Position numbers and translations under genes: made by a program. From a virus, in IMG/VR virus record IMGVR_UViG_3300035703_001118, positions 1-25,403 of that record: a DNA stretch of 25,403 nt; one strand, given 5' to 3'. The notes under the pieces were generated by a model. The model was not told the DNA's origin and made no database searches. It saw nothing but the letters and a program-made list of their open reading frames with translations. Below, piece after piece: positions 6,636 to 17,751 of this stretch; position 1 is the stretch's first letter, and each line of letters begins with the position of its first letter.

Positions 6636-6948
6636 GTTTCTTTTTAATTTCCTCTACTTCTAAATCATCATTAAATTCTGCGTCAAGTTCCAATTCTTCT
6701 TTAGTTAATTCTGGTTTAGGTGGTGTTGGTTTAATTTGTGTTTGTGCTGATTTATTACCAACTGTTTGTGCATATTGCTGGCTGATACGGTCAGTGACCG
6801 GAACCAATACTTTTCCATTGTGATCTATGATATCACCCCTAGCGTTGGCTTTCATATTACCTACGGCAGGAGTTTTTTCATTCTTTGCCAATAGTGCATT
6901 CATGTCAACAGTTTTGCCTCTGGCAGTTTTATAAGTTTTATTACGCAT
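6628..6948 (-). CDS. Small phage protein of unknown function
   Basis: 106 aa. The N-terminal half carries YKTARGKTVDMNALLAKNE, then VGNMKANARGDIIDHNGKVLV, a pattern I associate with small conserved proteins of T4-like environmental phages, though no role is known to me. The C-terminal half is proline-rich, then strongly acidic (TKEELELDAEFNDDLEVEEIKKKHG), probably disordered. A good ribosome binding site (GGGAGC) lies 6 bases before ATG, inside the end of the dnaE-like gene; the genes overlap by 8 bases. It also overlaps groES by 8 bases, so the three are tightly coupled. Confidence 0.8.
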   Translation of the reverse strand: MRNKTYKTARGKTVDMNALLAKNEKTPAVGNMKANARGDIIDHNGKVLVPVTDRISQQYAQTVGNKSAQTQIKPTPPKPELTKEELELDAEFNDDLEVEEIKKKHG

Positions 6949-7465
6949 TTTTTGCTCCCGATTTAAAAAATTCTTCTACTGGAAGATCGTAGTATAAGCT
7001 ATTTATTTTGTGTACCCCTAGCAAATATAAAACAAAACTAGCAACACTACTACCACGACCTACTCCCCAAACAATATTATTATTGCGCATAGTATCAACC
7101 AAATACTTTAGATACTTAAGTAGATCAAACATATTGTTATCTTGGTATAGTAATAGTTCTTGTCCGGCACGTTGTAATTCACCATCATTAGTACAGTTGT
7201 CCAAAATATATTGTGCTATATCAAGATTTTTATACTCTTCTGGCATAAGCCAAATAGATTGATTGATAGTGTCGAATTCTTCTACAGATACTTTTGGATC
7301 TACATATTCTAACAGTTTTGGTTTATAAACTAAATCTAAGTTACTATCAAAATTAATATTACAGTCAGTCAAGACCTTTTGTAACTGTTTTTCTGGATCC
7401 AGCATGAATTGTTCACACAAGTCTTCCTCAGAAAAAATTAACTGACCATAGTTATCTCTATGCAT
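6941..7465 (-). CDS. Short DnaE (Pol III alpha)-like protein
   Basis: 174 aa from ATG at 7465. The second half matches the bacterial DNA polymerase III alpha subunit around its palm entry: a helical stretch LLLYQDNNMFDLLKYLKYLVDTM, then VGRGSSVASFVLYLLG (about 141-156), equivalent to the GRGSAAGS motif of DnaE, then YDLPVEEFF, equivalent to the segment before the catalytic PDIDxDF. The protein ends there, so catalytic aspartates, fingers and thumb are absent, and the PHP domain is missing or unrecognisable. The frame is open up to TTG at 7552, but ATG 7465 is preferred because an exact sigma70 promoter ends there and overlap with the upstream gene disappears. It cannot be an active Pol III; it may bind DNA, nucleotide or another replisome protein. 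Confidence 0.8.
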   Translation of the reverse strand: MHRDNYGQLIFSEEDLCEQFMLDPEKQLQKVLTDCNINFDSNLDLVYKPKLLEYVDPKVSVEEFDTINQSIWLMPEEYKNLDIAQYILDNCTNDGELQRAGQELLLYQDNNMFDLLKYLKYLVDTMRNNNIVWGVGRGSSVASFVLYLLGVHKINSLYYDLPVEEFFKSGAKNA

Positions 7466-7471
7466 TGAAAT

Positions 7472-7500
7472 ATTGTAAAGCAAAACTATTGATGTGTCAA
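7472..7500 (-). promoter_or_regulatory. Sigma70-type promoter of the dnaE-like gene, predicted leaderless
   Basis: Minus strand: TTGACA (7500-7495), 17-base spacer, TACAAT (7477-7472), then ATTTCA and ATG (7465). This is the same spacing as before dnaJ and gene 44. The TGA stop of the upstream gene (7499-7497) lies inside TTGACA. The site selects ATG 7465 over the more upstream TTG codons. Confidence 0.75.
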
Positions 7501-8045
7501 GCTTTCTTTTCTTTCCAAAGTAATCCCAATTCTTTCCAATCGTCTTTTTCAAATAGTTTAATTACTTTGTCTTTCTTTTTACTTTGTTTAGATTGGGTGC
7601 TAGTCGAATTGTCGTTCCACCAGTCTTTCATTTCGGCAAACTGTGCTGTTTCATCGTAATTGATATTAAATTTGATTCCGGCAGTTAGTTTACTACCGAA
7701 TACAATATCATCTACGTGTATCTTGCCTTCCATAATTGAATTTAACTTGAGCATCAATACACATGCAATGATCTGATCGTATGGTTCTTCGGGTAATCTT
7801 AGAACATTCATCCCGGCTTTTTCGTAATTCTCAATAATCTTAGTTTCTGCATCGAAAACAAAAATACTATTTTCTACACAACTAGTTAAAAAATAGTTCA
7901 TTCTTTCTATAGCTACGTTTTGCTCATGGGCTGAGTCAGTAAGTATAGACATGTAAAGATTGGCGTAATAATTGTTTATTAAAAAGTTATTTTCAAAATG
8001 CACTGCTGCATCAAATACAAAATCTTTCTCTATTCGTGCATTCAT
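7497..8045 (-). CDS. Unknown phage protein, 182 aa
   Basis: 182 aa with no recognised motif. Residues 1-130 look globular and helical/beta mixed (FDAAVHFENNFLINNYYANLYMSIL, then FVFDAETKIIENYEKAGMNVLRLPEEPYDQIIACVLMLKLN and MEGKIHVDDIVFGSKLTAGIKFNINYDE). A low-complexity linker (STSTQSKQSKKKDK) leads to a basic helical tail (LFEKDDWKELGLLWKEKKA). It follows the 76-aa gene by 3 bases without a clear Shine-Dalgarno, in A-rich sequence. Its stop codon lies in the -35 box of the dnaE-like promoter. Position between fibre and replication genes gives no functional hint. Confidence 0.8.
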   Translation of the reverse strand: MNARIEKDFVFDAAVHFENNFLINNYYANLYMSILTDSAHEQNVAIERMNYFLTSCVENSIFVFDAETKIIENYEKAGMNVLRLPEEPYDQIIACVLMLKLNSIMEGKIHVDDIVFGSKLTAGIKFNINYDETAQFAEMKDWWNDNSTSTQSKQSKKKDKVIKLFEKDDWKELGLLWKEKKA

Positions 8046-8048
8046 ATA

Positions 8049-8279
8049 TTATTTCTTTTCTACCTTTATTTGTGAATTGATATTCTGCTTTTTAATTAAG
8101 TTATCCATCTTTTTGGAATACTCACTTTTATAGCTTTCGAGCGCCATATTAATCTGATGTATCATTGGACCATTTTGCATTCTATATGCAAAATTTAGCT
8201 TTTTAGTTAGATCACCTATTTTTTCTTGCAAATCTTCTAAACTTAAATCTTGAAGATTATTGATAAATGGATGTTCCAT
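8049..8279 (-). CDS. Small helical protein, unknown
   Basis: 76 aa, predicted almost wholly helical. LEDLQEKIGDLTKKLNFAYRMQNG has a heptad-like pattern, followed by a second helix QINMALESYKSEYSKKMDNLIKKQN, so a helical hairpin or coiled-coil oligomer is likely. The C-terminus is basic (IKVEKK). No known family motif. It follows the 359-aa fibre-like protein by 3 bases and precedes the 182-aa gene by 3 bases, and so could be a small virion, chaperone or accessory protein; this is inference from position only. Confidence 0.75.
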   Translation of the reverse strand: MEHPFINNLQDLSLEDLQEKIGDLTKKLNFAYRMQNGPMIHQINMALESYKSEYSKKMDNLIKKQNINSQIKVEKK

Positions 8280-8282
8280 GCT

Positions 8283-9362
8283 TTACCATGATGATAGTTG
8301 TACTCTTTTCCAGATATCACTGCCATTATAAAAAGTAGCATCCATACTGGTTGTAACATTTGCAGCTACAGTAGTTAATCCAAATTCTGCGCCGGCAGTA
8401 CCACCTGATCTAGTTTCACTGATAGTCATAGTATTATTTGTTGGTATTGATTTAACATAATAAACCTGACCAGCTATAATATTTCCAAAAGTTGCTACAG
8501 AATTTCCATCTATAAACATCGTGTCAAATACTACAGGCATGTTTACAGTTACACCTGTAGGTGCAATATCTGCACTCATAGTAATAGTATTTGCACCTGC
8601 TGTAGTGGCAGTACCATTTAATGCTGTAATTTTAACTGCATCATAATCGGCTGTGCAAACATACAAGTAGTCGGCGTCAACCGCGACTGTGCCTGCAACG
8701 TCTCCCAAGAAGCCAGTTGGAGGTGGAGTGCGTGTTTGAATCTGTGCTGTCTGTGCTGACATGTTAACAGGTTCAATATAAAAAGTATTACCGCAATCTA
8801 ATGTGCTGATTCTTAAATTTAACAAACTAACGTCGTTTGGAAAACTAACATTACCGTTACCACTATAATTTTGCAATACTGTTAGGCCAAAGTTTTTACT
8901 GTCATATACTGCTTCAGGTGGGAACTGAATATTAAAATCTGTATTTGATGTTGGGTCCTTGCCTATTTGCAAATAAATTGTTTGTTGAGTCTGTGTTGGG
9001 GCCCAGCTACCAAACTGTAATGAAATATTGTTTGATACATTACCATAAAATACATCTGCTAAACTAGCATCGACTAATACAGTTCCTGATAATGCGTTAC
9101 CTAAATTATATGAAGTACTTCTAAAGCTGCGTGTGCTGGCATTGCTAATAAGTGTATTAGCCATATCGTTATTAATGGCGCCCGATGTATTTGCTAGTGC
9201 TGATTTTAATACAGCCTTGTTCTGTAAGTCTGTAATTTCGTTAGCAGCAATATCAAGATTTACCTTGATATTTTGGAAATTATCTCTGAATCCCTGGCTA
9301 TTATTATTAATACCTGGTACTGGATAATTGACATTTAACGGGTTTGTATTTATTGTACTCAT
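8283..9362 (-). CDS. Putative short tail-fibre or structural protein
   Basis: 359 aa. The N-terminus (TNPLNVNYPVPGINNNSQGFRDNFQNIKVNLD, positions 6-37) has the FRDNF..IK.NL pattern typical of phage structural proteins that begin with a short helical attachment segment. The middle is Asn/Thr/Ser-rich beta sequence. Residues about 245-350 contain a module with VNMPVVFDTMF and YYVKSIPTNNTMTIS that also occurs twice in the 1037-aa neighbour. The C-terminus ends WKRVQLSSW, a typical fibre end. A late-type box lies before the ATG. It is the last gene of the fibre block. Role as adhesin or fibre component is inference. Confidence 0.75.
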   Translation of the reverse strand: MSTINTNPLNVNYPVPGINNNSQGFRDNFQNIKVNLDIAANEITDLQNKAVLKSALANTSGAINNDMANTLISNASTRSFRSTSYNLGNALSGTVLVDASLADVFYGNVSNNISLQFGSWAPTQTQQTIYLQIGKDPTSNTDFNIQFPPEAVYDSKNFGLTVLQNYSGNGNVSFPNDVSLLNLRISTLDCGNTFYIEPVNMSAQTAQIQTRTPPPTGFLGDVAGTVAVDADYLYVCTADYDAVKITALNGTATTAGANTITMSADIAPTGVTVNMPVVFDTMFIDGNSVATFGNIIAGQVYYVKSIPTNNTMTISETRSGGTAGAEFGLTTVAANVTTSMDATFYNGSDIWKRVQLSSW

Positions 9363-9378
9363 AGTTTATCTCGTACTG

Positions 9379-9386
9379 TATTTAGT
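9379..9386 (-). promoter_or_regulatory. Late-type box before the 359-aa gene
   Basis: Minus strand ACTAAATA (9386-9379), 16 bases before ATG at 9362. The TAA stop of the 1037-aa gene (9384-9382) is part of the box. The leader is long enough only for a weak ribosome binding site (GAGAT). Confidence 0.4.
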
Positions 9387-12300
9387 AATACTGAGGATCC
9401 TTAGGTAAAATAGTCTTTCTAGGGAACAATACGTAAAAATCTTTACTATCCTGTGGATCTGGAACAGGTGTTCCGCTAGGCAATCCAGTCCAAGTTGGTG
9501 GGCTAGTGCTATTATCGTAATTATATGTTAATGACTTATCTACACTAAATCTGTCGATCTTGAAATCGATTTGATTTAGTTTATATGGCCACAAGTTTTC
9601 TATATTGGCTTTAATAATATCGCTGTAAGAAATTTCTAAGAATTTGGCAGTCATACGACCGGATGCGGTTAATAATGTATAAACATCGCCGTCTACTGTT
9701 TGACTAATTTTTATTTCAGTGTCGCTTACAATTTCTTTTACATAGTAAGTATCATTATTAAAGATATTACCAAAAGTTGTTCCTGTAAAGACGACTGGTT
9801 TACCTACTATAAATCCTTCTGTACTTTCAACTACTACTATATTGTCTACAGCAACAGTCTGTGTTGCAACAGTTGTATATGATTGTCTTGGTTTAACGTA
9901 TGCGATTACCCACGCAGGAGTATATCCTAATGTATTACCATCTTGCTGCTGACTAGTCATCCATGTAGGCAGTAACTTATAATTATATTGTTGTCCTAAT
10001 ATATCTGCTACTTGCTGACGCATGTTAGGTAAGCTGTTTGGATATAAAACTTTAGCATATCCAGGTGTTAGACTTGTATAAAATCTAGGATCGCCCTGGT
10101 TAGTAAACAATTGAACTAAGTTCTGAGTCAACAACTTTTGTTTTAATATTGTAGTTAATAGATTTTGATTTCTATCAAACTCGTAACTAGTATAGATATC
10201 AGTAATACTTGTGTAGAATGGACCTATGCCTAAGTTGATTAGTGTAGGCCATATTATTTCTTTACTGATACTAATATTTTGTGGGTTAATTAAGTTGTCA
10301 ATAACTTTGCTATAAACAACTTCATATATTATATTACCTTCTTCATCTTTAGCTACTGCTGTTTCGATTTCACCTAGTGTAATATTTCTCCAATAATGAT
10401 TTTTAGTTACTGCTGCAACATATTCAGGTAATTGACTTGCATCAATACCATATGCATGTGCGTATATTACATTTTGTGCCTTACCGAAATTGCTATCATC
10501 AGGTCTGTATAAAAATTCTTCAGGTATAATATTATTGTCTGTCAATAAATTTTGAATGACTGCTCTATCTTCAAATCCTGGAGTACACTTAATATATAAG
10601 TTATCAGTAGGTTCAGGGAATTCTTGCACTACATCTAATGTAAATGTTCTAGTACTAGTGATTAATGGATTATCTACGTTATAAGCCTGCACAGTAAATA
10701 TAAATGTAGTTTTTTCATTTGGATCTACAATTGTTGTACTTGGTTGAAACGCTGTGGTACCAGTCAAATCTCCGTTTGATTGTAATATTAGGTTAGGAGG
10801 CAAATCACCTTCTAATAACTCATATGTGAATTCTACTTGAGATAGTGCTTGTATCTTTAGTGTACTCTTGGTTGCATTATTAATCTCTCCCATATTTTCA
10901 GGAGTCAACCAAGTTATAGTTGGATCAATTTCATTTGAAACTGTAAATCCAAAGTTAAAAATTGCGAAACTATTAAAATCGTTTACTTTTCTTACTGTAA
11001 CCTGAAATGTAAATTGACTAATAGTGCCAATTGGCACTGTGGGTATTCCGTTTATCCAACCAGTTACTGGATCTAAACTTAAAAATGCAGGTGCAGATCC
11101 TAGCTGATAGTCTAACGTATCATTATTAAAATCATGACCTATAATTTTAAAATTTAAAATATTGTCACTTAAAAAGTTTCCAATAAATGCAGTCTGACTA
11201 GGTAGATATGTTTGTCCTTCTAATGCAACTGAACCAGCTGGTGGTAACACAAAGTAACCAAAATCTTCTGGCAGTGAAACATAATCGAATGTAGGAGGTC
11301 TAGTATTATAAATTGTAGGAGCAGGTATTCCACCGCTAACAGTAGGAGCATTTCTATTCTCTATGATTATAGCATATTGATTTAAATCGTCACCTAATTC
11401 ACTTTGTAATCTTATTGAAAAGTTATAAGTTTTAATAATAGGTTCGTCTTGTGTTGTGGCAGGTAATAATATATCCATGAACCCTACCCCATCACTCAAC
11501 GCAATTTCTGGTCCATCTTGTGTAGCACTTACTGTAAAAGATAAAATATTAACATTTTTTACATAATACGTTGTATCTTCATTCAATCCACCTAACAATG
11601 TGCCAGAAAACTGCACTGGTCTACCTGGTAGAAATCCATTTATATCTGTTACGTTAATTAAATTTGTGCTAGATGTAGTAGATGTTGCTAAAGAAGTTAC
11701 TGCAGGTAAACTTTTATTTGCTATTGGAGGTTCTGGATAACCACGTATTAATCCATTACCGTTAGGATTTAATTCTAAACCAGGTGGGAGTGTACCCTCT
11801 GCTAATGTTAATATTACTTTATTAGTTGATATAGGATTAGTATACGGTATAGCAAATTCTATCCAAGTACTATCTAAAAATGTTAGTGAATCCAATGTAG
11901 TTAATTGAGGTATTATATCTCCAGTAATAATCAATGAAAACGTTCTATCGTTTACATGCTGTAAATTATCTATGGCTCTTACCACAAATGTATAGTTTTG
12001 ATCACTTGTCGCTGTGTTAACAGCCGGAGTACCTGATAAAACGCCGTTTTCGTCTAATGATAATCCTTCAGGTATATTGCCTGATATTATAGAATAAAAT
12101 ACATTGACTGCTGGCAATTGTGGAGAAGCACTAAAATTAATAACTAATGGTATTAAAGCCGGATATACTCCTAACGCTCCACTAGGTGTGTTCCATATTG
12201 GAGGAGCATCACCTACAATCTTCATGTTGAAAGTTCTATCTGTATAATTACCTAAATTATCAGTTATACGTACAGTAAAATAATATTGCTGACCTGCTGT

Positions 12301-12495
12301 TATTGCTAGAGGCGATCCAGTAATAATACCATCAGTGGATAAATTTAAACCATATGGTAGTATACCTGCGACTATAGAAAATGTTGCTGAGGTTGCTGGT
12401 GATACTGGATAAGCGTAAAGATATATTTTTAAAGGTGTTAGTACGTTGTGATTACCTAACGATCCTAATCTTGTTACCCAAACTGGATTAGACAT
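9382..12495 (-). CDS. Large virion protein with Ig-like (He_PIG-type) repeats
   Basis: 1037 aa. The first 650 residues hold several copies of an Ig-like repeat of the He_PIG type, marked by 'LP.GL.L...G.I.G.P' followed by 'F.V...D......R.F.L.I'. Examples: ILPYGLNLSTDGIITGSP (about 45-62), NIPEGLSLDENGVLSGTP (about 139-156), TLPPGLELNPNGNGLIRGYP, and weaker copies near 480 and 570. Two YYVK-type modules, near 310 and 940, are inserted. Residues about 650-1037 are unlike the repeats and may form a baseplate or tip domain. A good ribosome binding site (GAGGAT) overlaps the upstream stop. No signal peptide. A long extracellular beta-rod, likely in the fibre or baseplate periphery, is the best reading. 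Confidence 0.8.
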   Translation of the reverse strand: MSNPVWVTRLGSLGNHNVLTPLKIYLYAYPVSPATSATFSIVAGILPYGLNLSTDGIITGSPLAITAGQQYYFTVRITDNLGNYTDRTFNMKIVGDAPPIWNTPSGALGVYPALIPLVINFSASPQLPAVNVFYSIISGNIPEGLSLDENGVLSGTPAVNTATSDQNYTFVVRAIDNLQHVNDRTFSLIITGDIIPQLTTLDSLTFLDSTWIEFAIPYTNPISTNKVILTLAEGTLPPGLELNPNGNGLIRGYPEPPIANKSLPAVTSLATSTTSSTNLINVTDINGFLPGRPVQFSGTLLGGLNEDTTYYVKNVNILSFTVSATQDGPEIALSDGVGFMDILLPATTQDEPIIKTYNFSIRLQSELGDDLNQYAIIIENRNAPTVSGGIPAPTIYNTRPPTFDYVSLPEDFGYFVLPPAGSVALEGQTYLPSQTAFIGNFLSDNILNFKIIGHDFNNDTLDYQLGSAPAFLSLDPVTGWINGIPTVPIGTISQFTFQVTVRKVNDFNSFAIFNFGFTVSNEIDPTITWLTPENMGEINNATKSTLKIQALSQVEFTYELLEGDLPPNLILQSNGDLTGTTAFQPSTTIVDPNEKTTFIFTVQAYNVDNPLITSTRTFTLDVVQEFPEPTDNLYIKCTPGFEDRAVIQNLLTDNNIIPEEFLYRPDDSNFGKAQNVIYAHAYGIDASQLPEYVAAVTKNHYWRNITLGEIETAVAKDEEGNIIYEVVYSKVIDNLINPQNISISKEIIWPTLINLGIGPFYTSITDIYTSYEFDRNQNLLTTILKQKLLTQNLVQLFTNQGDPRFYTSLTPGYAKVLYPNSLPNMRQQVADILGQQYNYKLLPTWMTSQQQDGNTLGYTPAWVIAYVKPRQSYTTVATQTVAVDNIVVVESTEGFIVGKPVVFTGTTFGNIFNNDTYYVKEIVSDTEIKISQTVDGDVYTLLTASGRMTAKFLEISYSDIIKANIENLWPYKLNQIDFKIDRFSVDKSLTYNYDNSTSPPTWTGLPSGTPVPDPQDSKDFYVLFPRKTILPKDPQYY

Positions 12496-12504
12496 GTGCT
12501 ATCC

Positions 12505-15763
<3,259 letters not shown>

Positions 15764-15767
15764 TGTC

Positions 15768-17714
15768 TTATCCCTCTAATGCTAATATATATGGTGTTAG
15801 AACTGCAAACAAACTTTTATCGAATGTTTCACCTTCAATTACACCTGCTTCTTCGCTAATTAATAATCCGTCACCTATTCTAAAGTCACCAAACTGATCA
15901 GTGCTTGTGTAGTTTACACGACCGCCGTTAGTTTGATAAATTTCATTTGCTTGTATAGGTACGCCACCTAATCTTGGTGTTGATGTTAAAATATTTGTAC
16001 CAGTTCCTACGTACTCAAACGTTTGACTACTTGCTGATATCAATGATATTTGTCTAAAGTCTACTGCGCCCGGTGTAGGAGTAAATTCAAGTGTTTCTGC
16101 AAATGTAATTACACTTGTTCCACTTACCAATGGAGTTGCGTCACGCACTAAAATAAATTGCGTACTTACACCATCGGTCACTTGAACAGCATCGTTAACT
16201 GCAGGTCTTTGGCTTAATCCACTTACAGTTAGTGTAGCTCTAGTGTTACTTACTAATGTACCTGAGTATAGTACAGGACCGTAACCATCTGACCACAATC
16301 CATAATCACCGAAACTGTTATTTGAGTTAGTAATTGAGCAAGTACCACCAGTCTCACATTTAACACCTGCTGTACAACAGATTGTAAAGATACTTACTAA
16401 TTGTGCATAACCCATATTAGTAATGTGTATACCTAAACCACCTTGGTTGAATTGAGTATATGAGTCGAGAACCATTGACTTCAATCCACCTGCTAGATTA
16501 CCATCTACACGCATGCCTGCGCCAGTAGTTGTAATGCTTGAACAGTTTTGAATATATGGACTTGTTACTATAAATCCTGCGCCAGTGTTTGGGAAAGCGA
16601 CTGCGGCAGCAGGACTCAAATGATCTCTGAATGTCATGCCAGTTAGATAACAACGATTACGTACCCAGAATATATCCTGTGTTGGATTAGCTGGTCTTAC
16701 GTTGACTGCACGTAAGTTATCGCCTACAATACTGACTCCTGCACTTAATGATATAGGATTGACTTCAGTATAATCACCTGCTTTAACTAATATAACAGTA
16801 ACCCCTGATGGGTTGGCTGCTTGTAGCGCATTTGCTGCGGTTACTGCTGAAGCAATAGTTAATTTTGCATTAGTTAAATCAGTACCAGAATTTGCATCAT
16901 TACCTGATTTGCTTACGTACAGAACGTTTTGTGCATATCCAGCTAAACCAGTAGCACCTTGTACGCCGGTTGCACCTGTTGCACCAAATCCAGAAGCACC
17001 AGTAGCACCTTGTGGACCAGTAGCACCTTGACTACCAGTTGCACCAGCTGCACCTGTGCTACCTGATTGACCACCGCCTGATGTGACAGCCGCCCAACCT
17101 GTTACTGCTGTATTAAACGTAAGGGTAGTTACATTAGCACTAGTGAATGTTACAACAGGATAATCATATCTACCTACGTAGCTATTACCTGTACTATCAA
17201 TTGGTTCAACGTTAACAAATTGACTATCTAAACCATGATTTACTACCCACACAGTATTTGGAGTTGACTGTGTATGTACGTATGCGCCACCAATCGCTGT
17301 TAGACCAGTAGCACCCGTCGCACCTGTTGCACCAGTTAGACCAGTAGCACCTGTTGCACCAAAACCTGCAGGACCTGTAGCACCTGTTGGACCTGGGCTA
17401 CCGTATGATACTGAAGCATAACCTGCAATAGCAGAAGTAAATGTTAATACTGCTGTATTATTATTTTGAAAATCTATCTCAGGATAATCATAACGTCCAT
17501 TTAAACTCTTATTGAATATGTCAATAACTTCAATATTAACATAACGTGCGCCTAAATTATGATTAACAGTCCATACTGTTGCTGGTGTAGATTGAAAATG
17601 TGTAAATCCATCGCCGCCTGCAATTGGACCAGTTGCACCAGTGGCACCTACCGCGCCAGCTTCGACTGGTACCCACTGTCCTAATCCTGCATCATAATAT
17701 TTTAGTACGCTCAT
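15768..17714 (-). CDS. Collagen-like fibre protein with beta-helix domain, 648 aa
   Basis: Residues 1-30 form a short head (YYDAGLGQWVPVEAG, then Gly-Ala-Thr). Two HTQS/HFQS beta modules follow (about 36-105 and 144-216), separated and followed by collagen-like blocks (about 106-140 and 217-260). From about 264 the protein changes to a right-handed parallel beta-helix of the pectate-lyase-like type: LYVSKSGNDANSGTDL, ASAVTAANALQAANPSGVTVILVKAGDYTE and NPISLSAGVSIVGDN match the usual opening of DUF1565-like domains. Such domains in phage fibres bind or cut polysaccharide, or are purely structural; no catalytic residues can be assigned. Cysteines cluster in FTICCTAGVKCETGGTC. A late-type box lies 10 bases before ATG. 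Confidence 0.88.
   Translation of the reverse strand: MSVLKYYDAGLGQWVPVEAGAVGATGATGPIAGGDGFTHFQSTPATVWTVNHNLGARYVNIEVIDIFNKSLNGRYDYPEIDFQNNNTAVLTFTSAIAGYASVSYGSPGPTGATGPAGFGATGATGLTGATGATGATGLTAIGGAYVHTQSTPNTVWVVNHGLDSQFVNVEPIDSTGNSYVGRYDYPVVTFTSANVTTLTFNTAVTGWAAVTSGGGQSGSTGAAGATGSQGATGPQGATGASGFGATGATGVQGATGLAGYAQNVLYVSKSGNDANSGTDLTNAKLTIASAVTAANALQAANPSGVTVILVKAGDYTEVNPISLSAGVSIVGDNLRAVNVRPANPTQDIFWVRNRCYLTGMTFRDHLSPAAAVAFPNTGAGFIVTSPYIQNCSSITTTGAGMRVDGNLAGGLKSMVLDSYTQFNQGGLGIHITNMGYAQLVSIFTICCTAGVKCETGGTCSITNSNNSFGDYGLWSDGYGPVLYSGTLVSNTRATLTVSGLSQRPAVNDAVQVTDGVSTQFILVRDATPLVSGTSVITFAETLEFTPTPGAVDFRQISLISASSQTFEYVGTGTNILTSTPRLGGVPIQANEIYQTNGGRVNYTSTDQFGDFRIGDGLLISEEAGVIEGETFDKSLFAVLTPYILALEG
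17061..17304 (-). repeat. HTQS beta-module, second copy in 648-aa protein
   Basis: Encodes AYVHTQSTPNTVW to TSGGGQ. It is closer to the copies in the 976-aa gene than to the other copy in its own gene, which suggests exchange between fibre genes. Confidence 0.8.
17399..17610 (-). repeat. HFQS beta-module, first copy in 648-aa protein
   Basis: The most diverged of the five modules: GFTHFQSTPATVW, then NHNLGARYVNIEVIDIF and GRYDYPEIDF. It ends SVSYGS instead of TSGGGQ. Confidence 0.75.
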
Positions 17715-17724
17715 AGTATTATAT

Positions 17725-17732
17725 TATTTAGT
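17725..17732 (-). promoter_or_regulatory. Late-type box before the 648-aa fibre gene
   Basis: Minus strand ACTAAATA (17732-17725), 10 bases before ATG at 17714, in the 37-base gap after the 571-aa gene. No Shine-Dalgarno lies between box and ATG (ATATAATACT). Confidence 0.45.
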
Positions 17733-17751
17733 AACCTTTAAGTTTATGCTA

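Noticed and set aside
6628-7000. Frameshift joining the dnaE-like gene to the next frame to restore a full polymerase
   Set aside because: The following 106-aa frame has no PDIDxDF or other polymerase motif and has its own ribosome binding site.
7466-7552. Extension of the dnaE-like gene to a TTG at 7552, overlapping the upstream gene by 56 bases
   Set aside because: No ribosome binding site at either TTG, while a perfect TTGACA-17-TACAAT promoter ends at ATG 7465.
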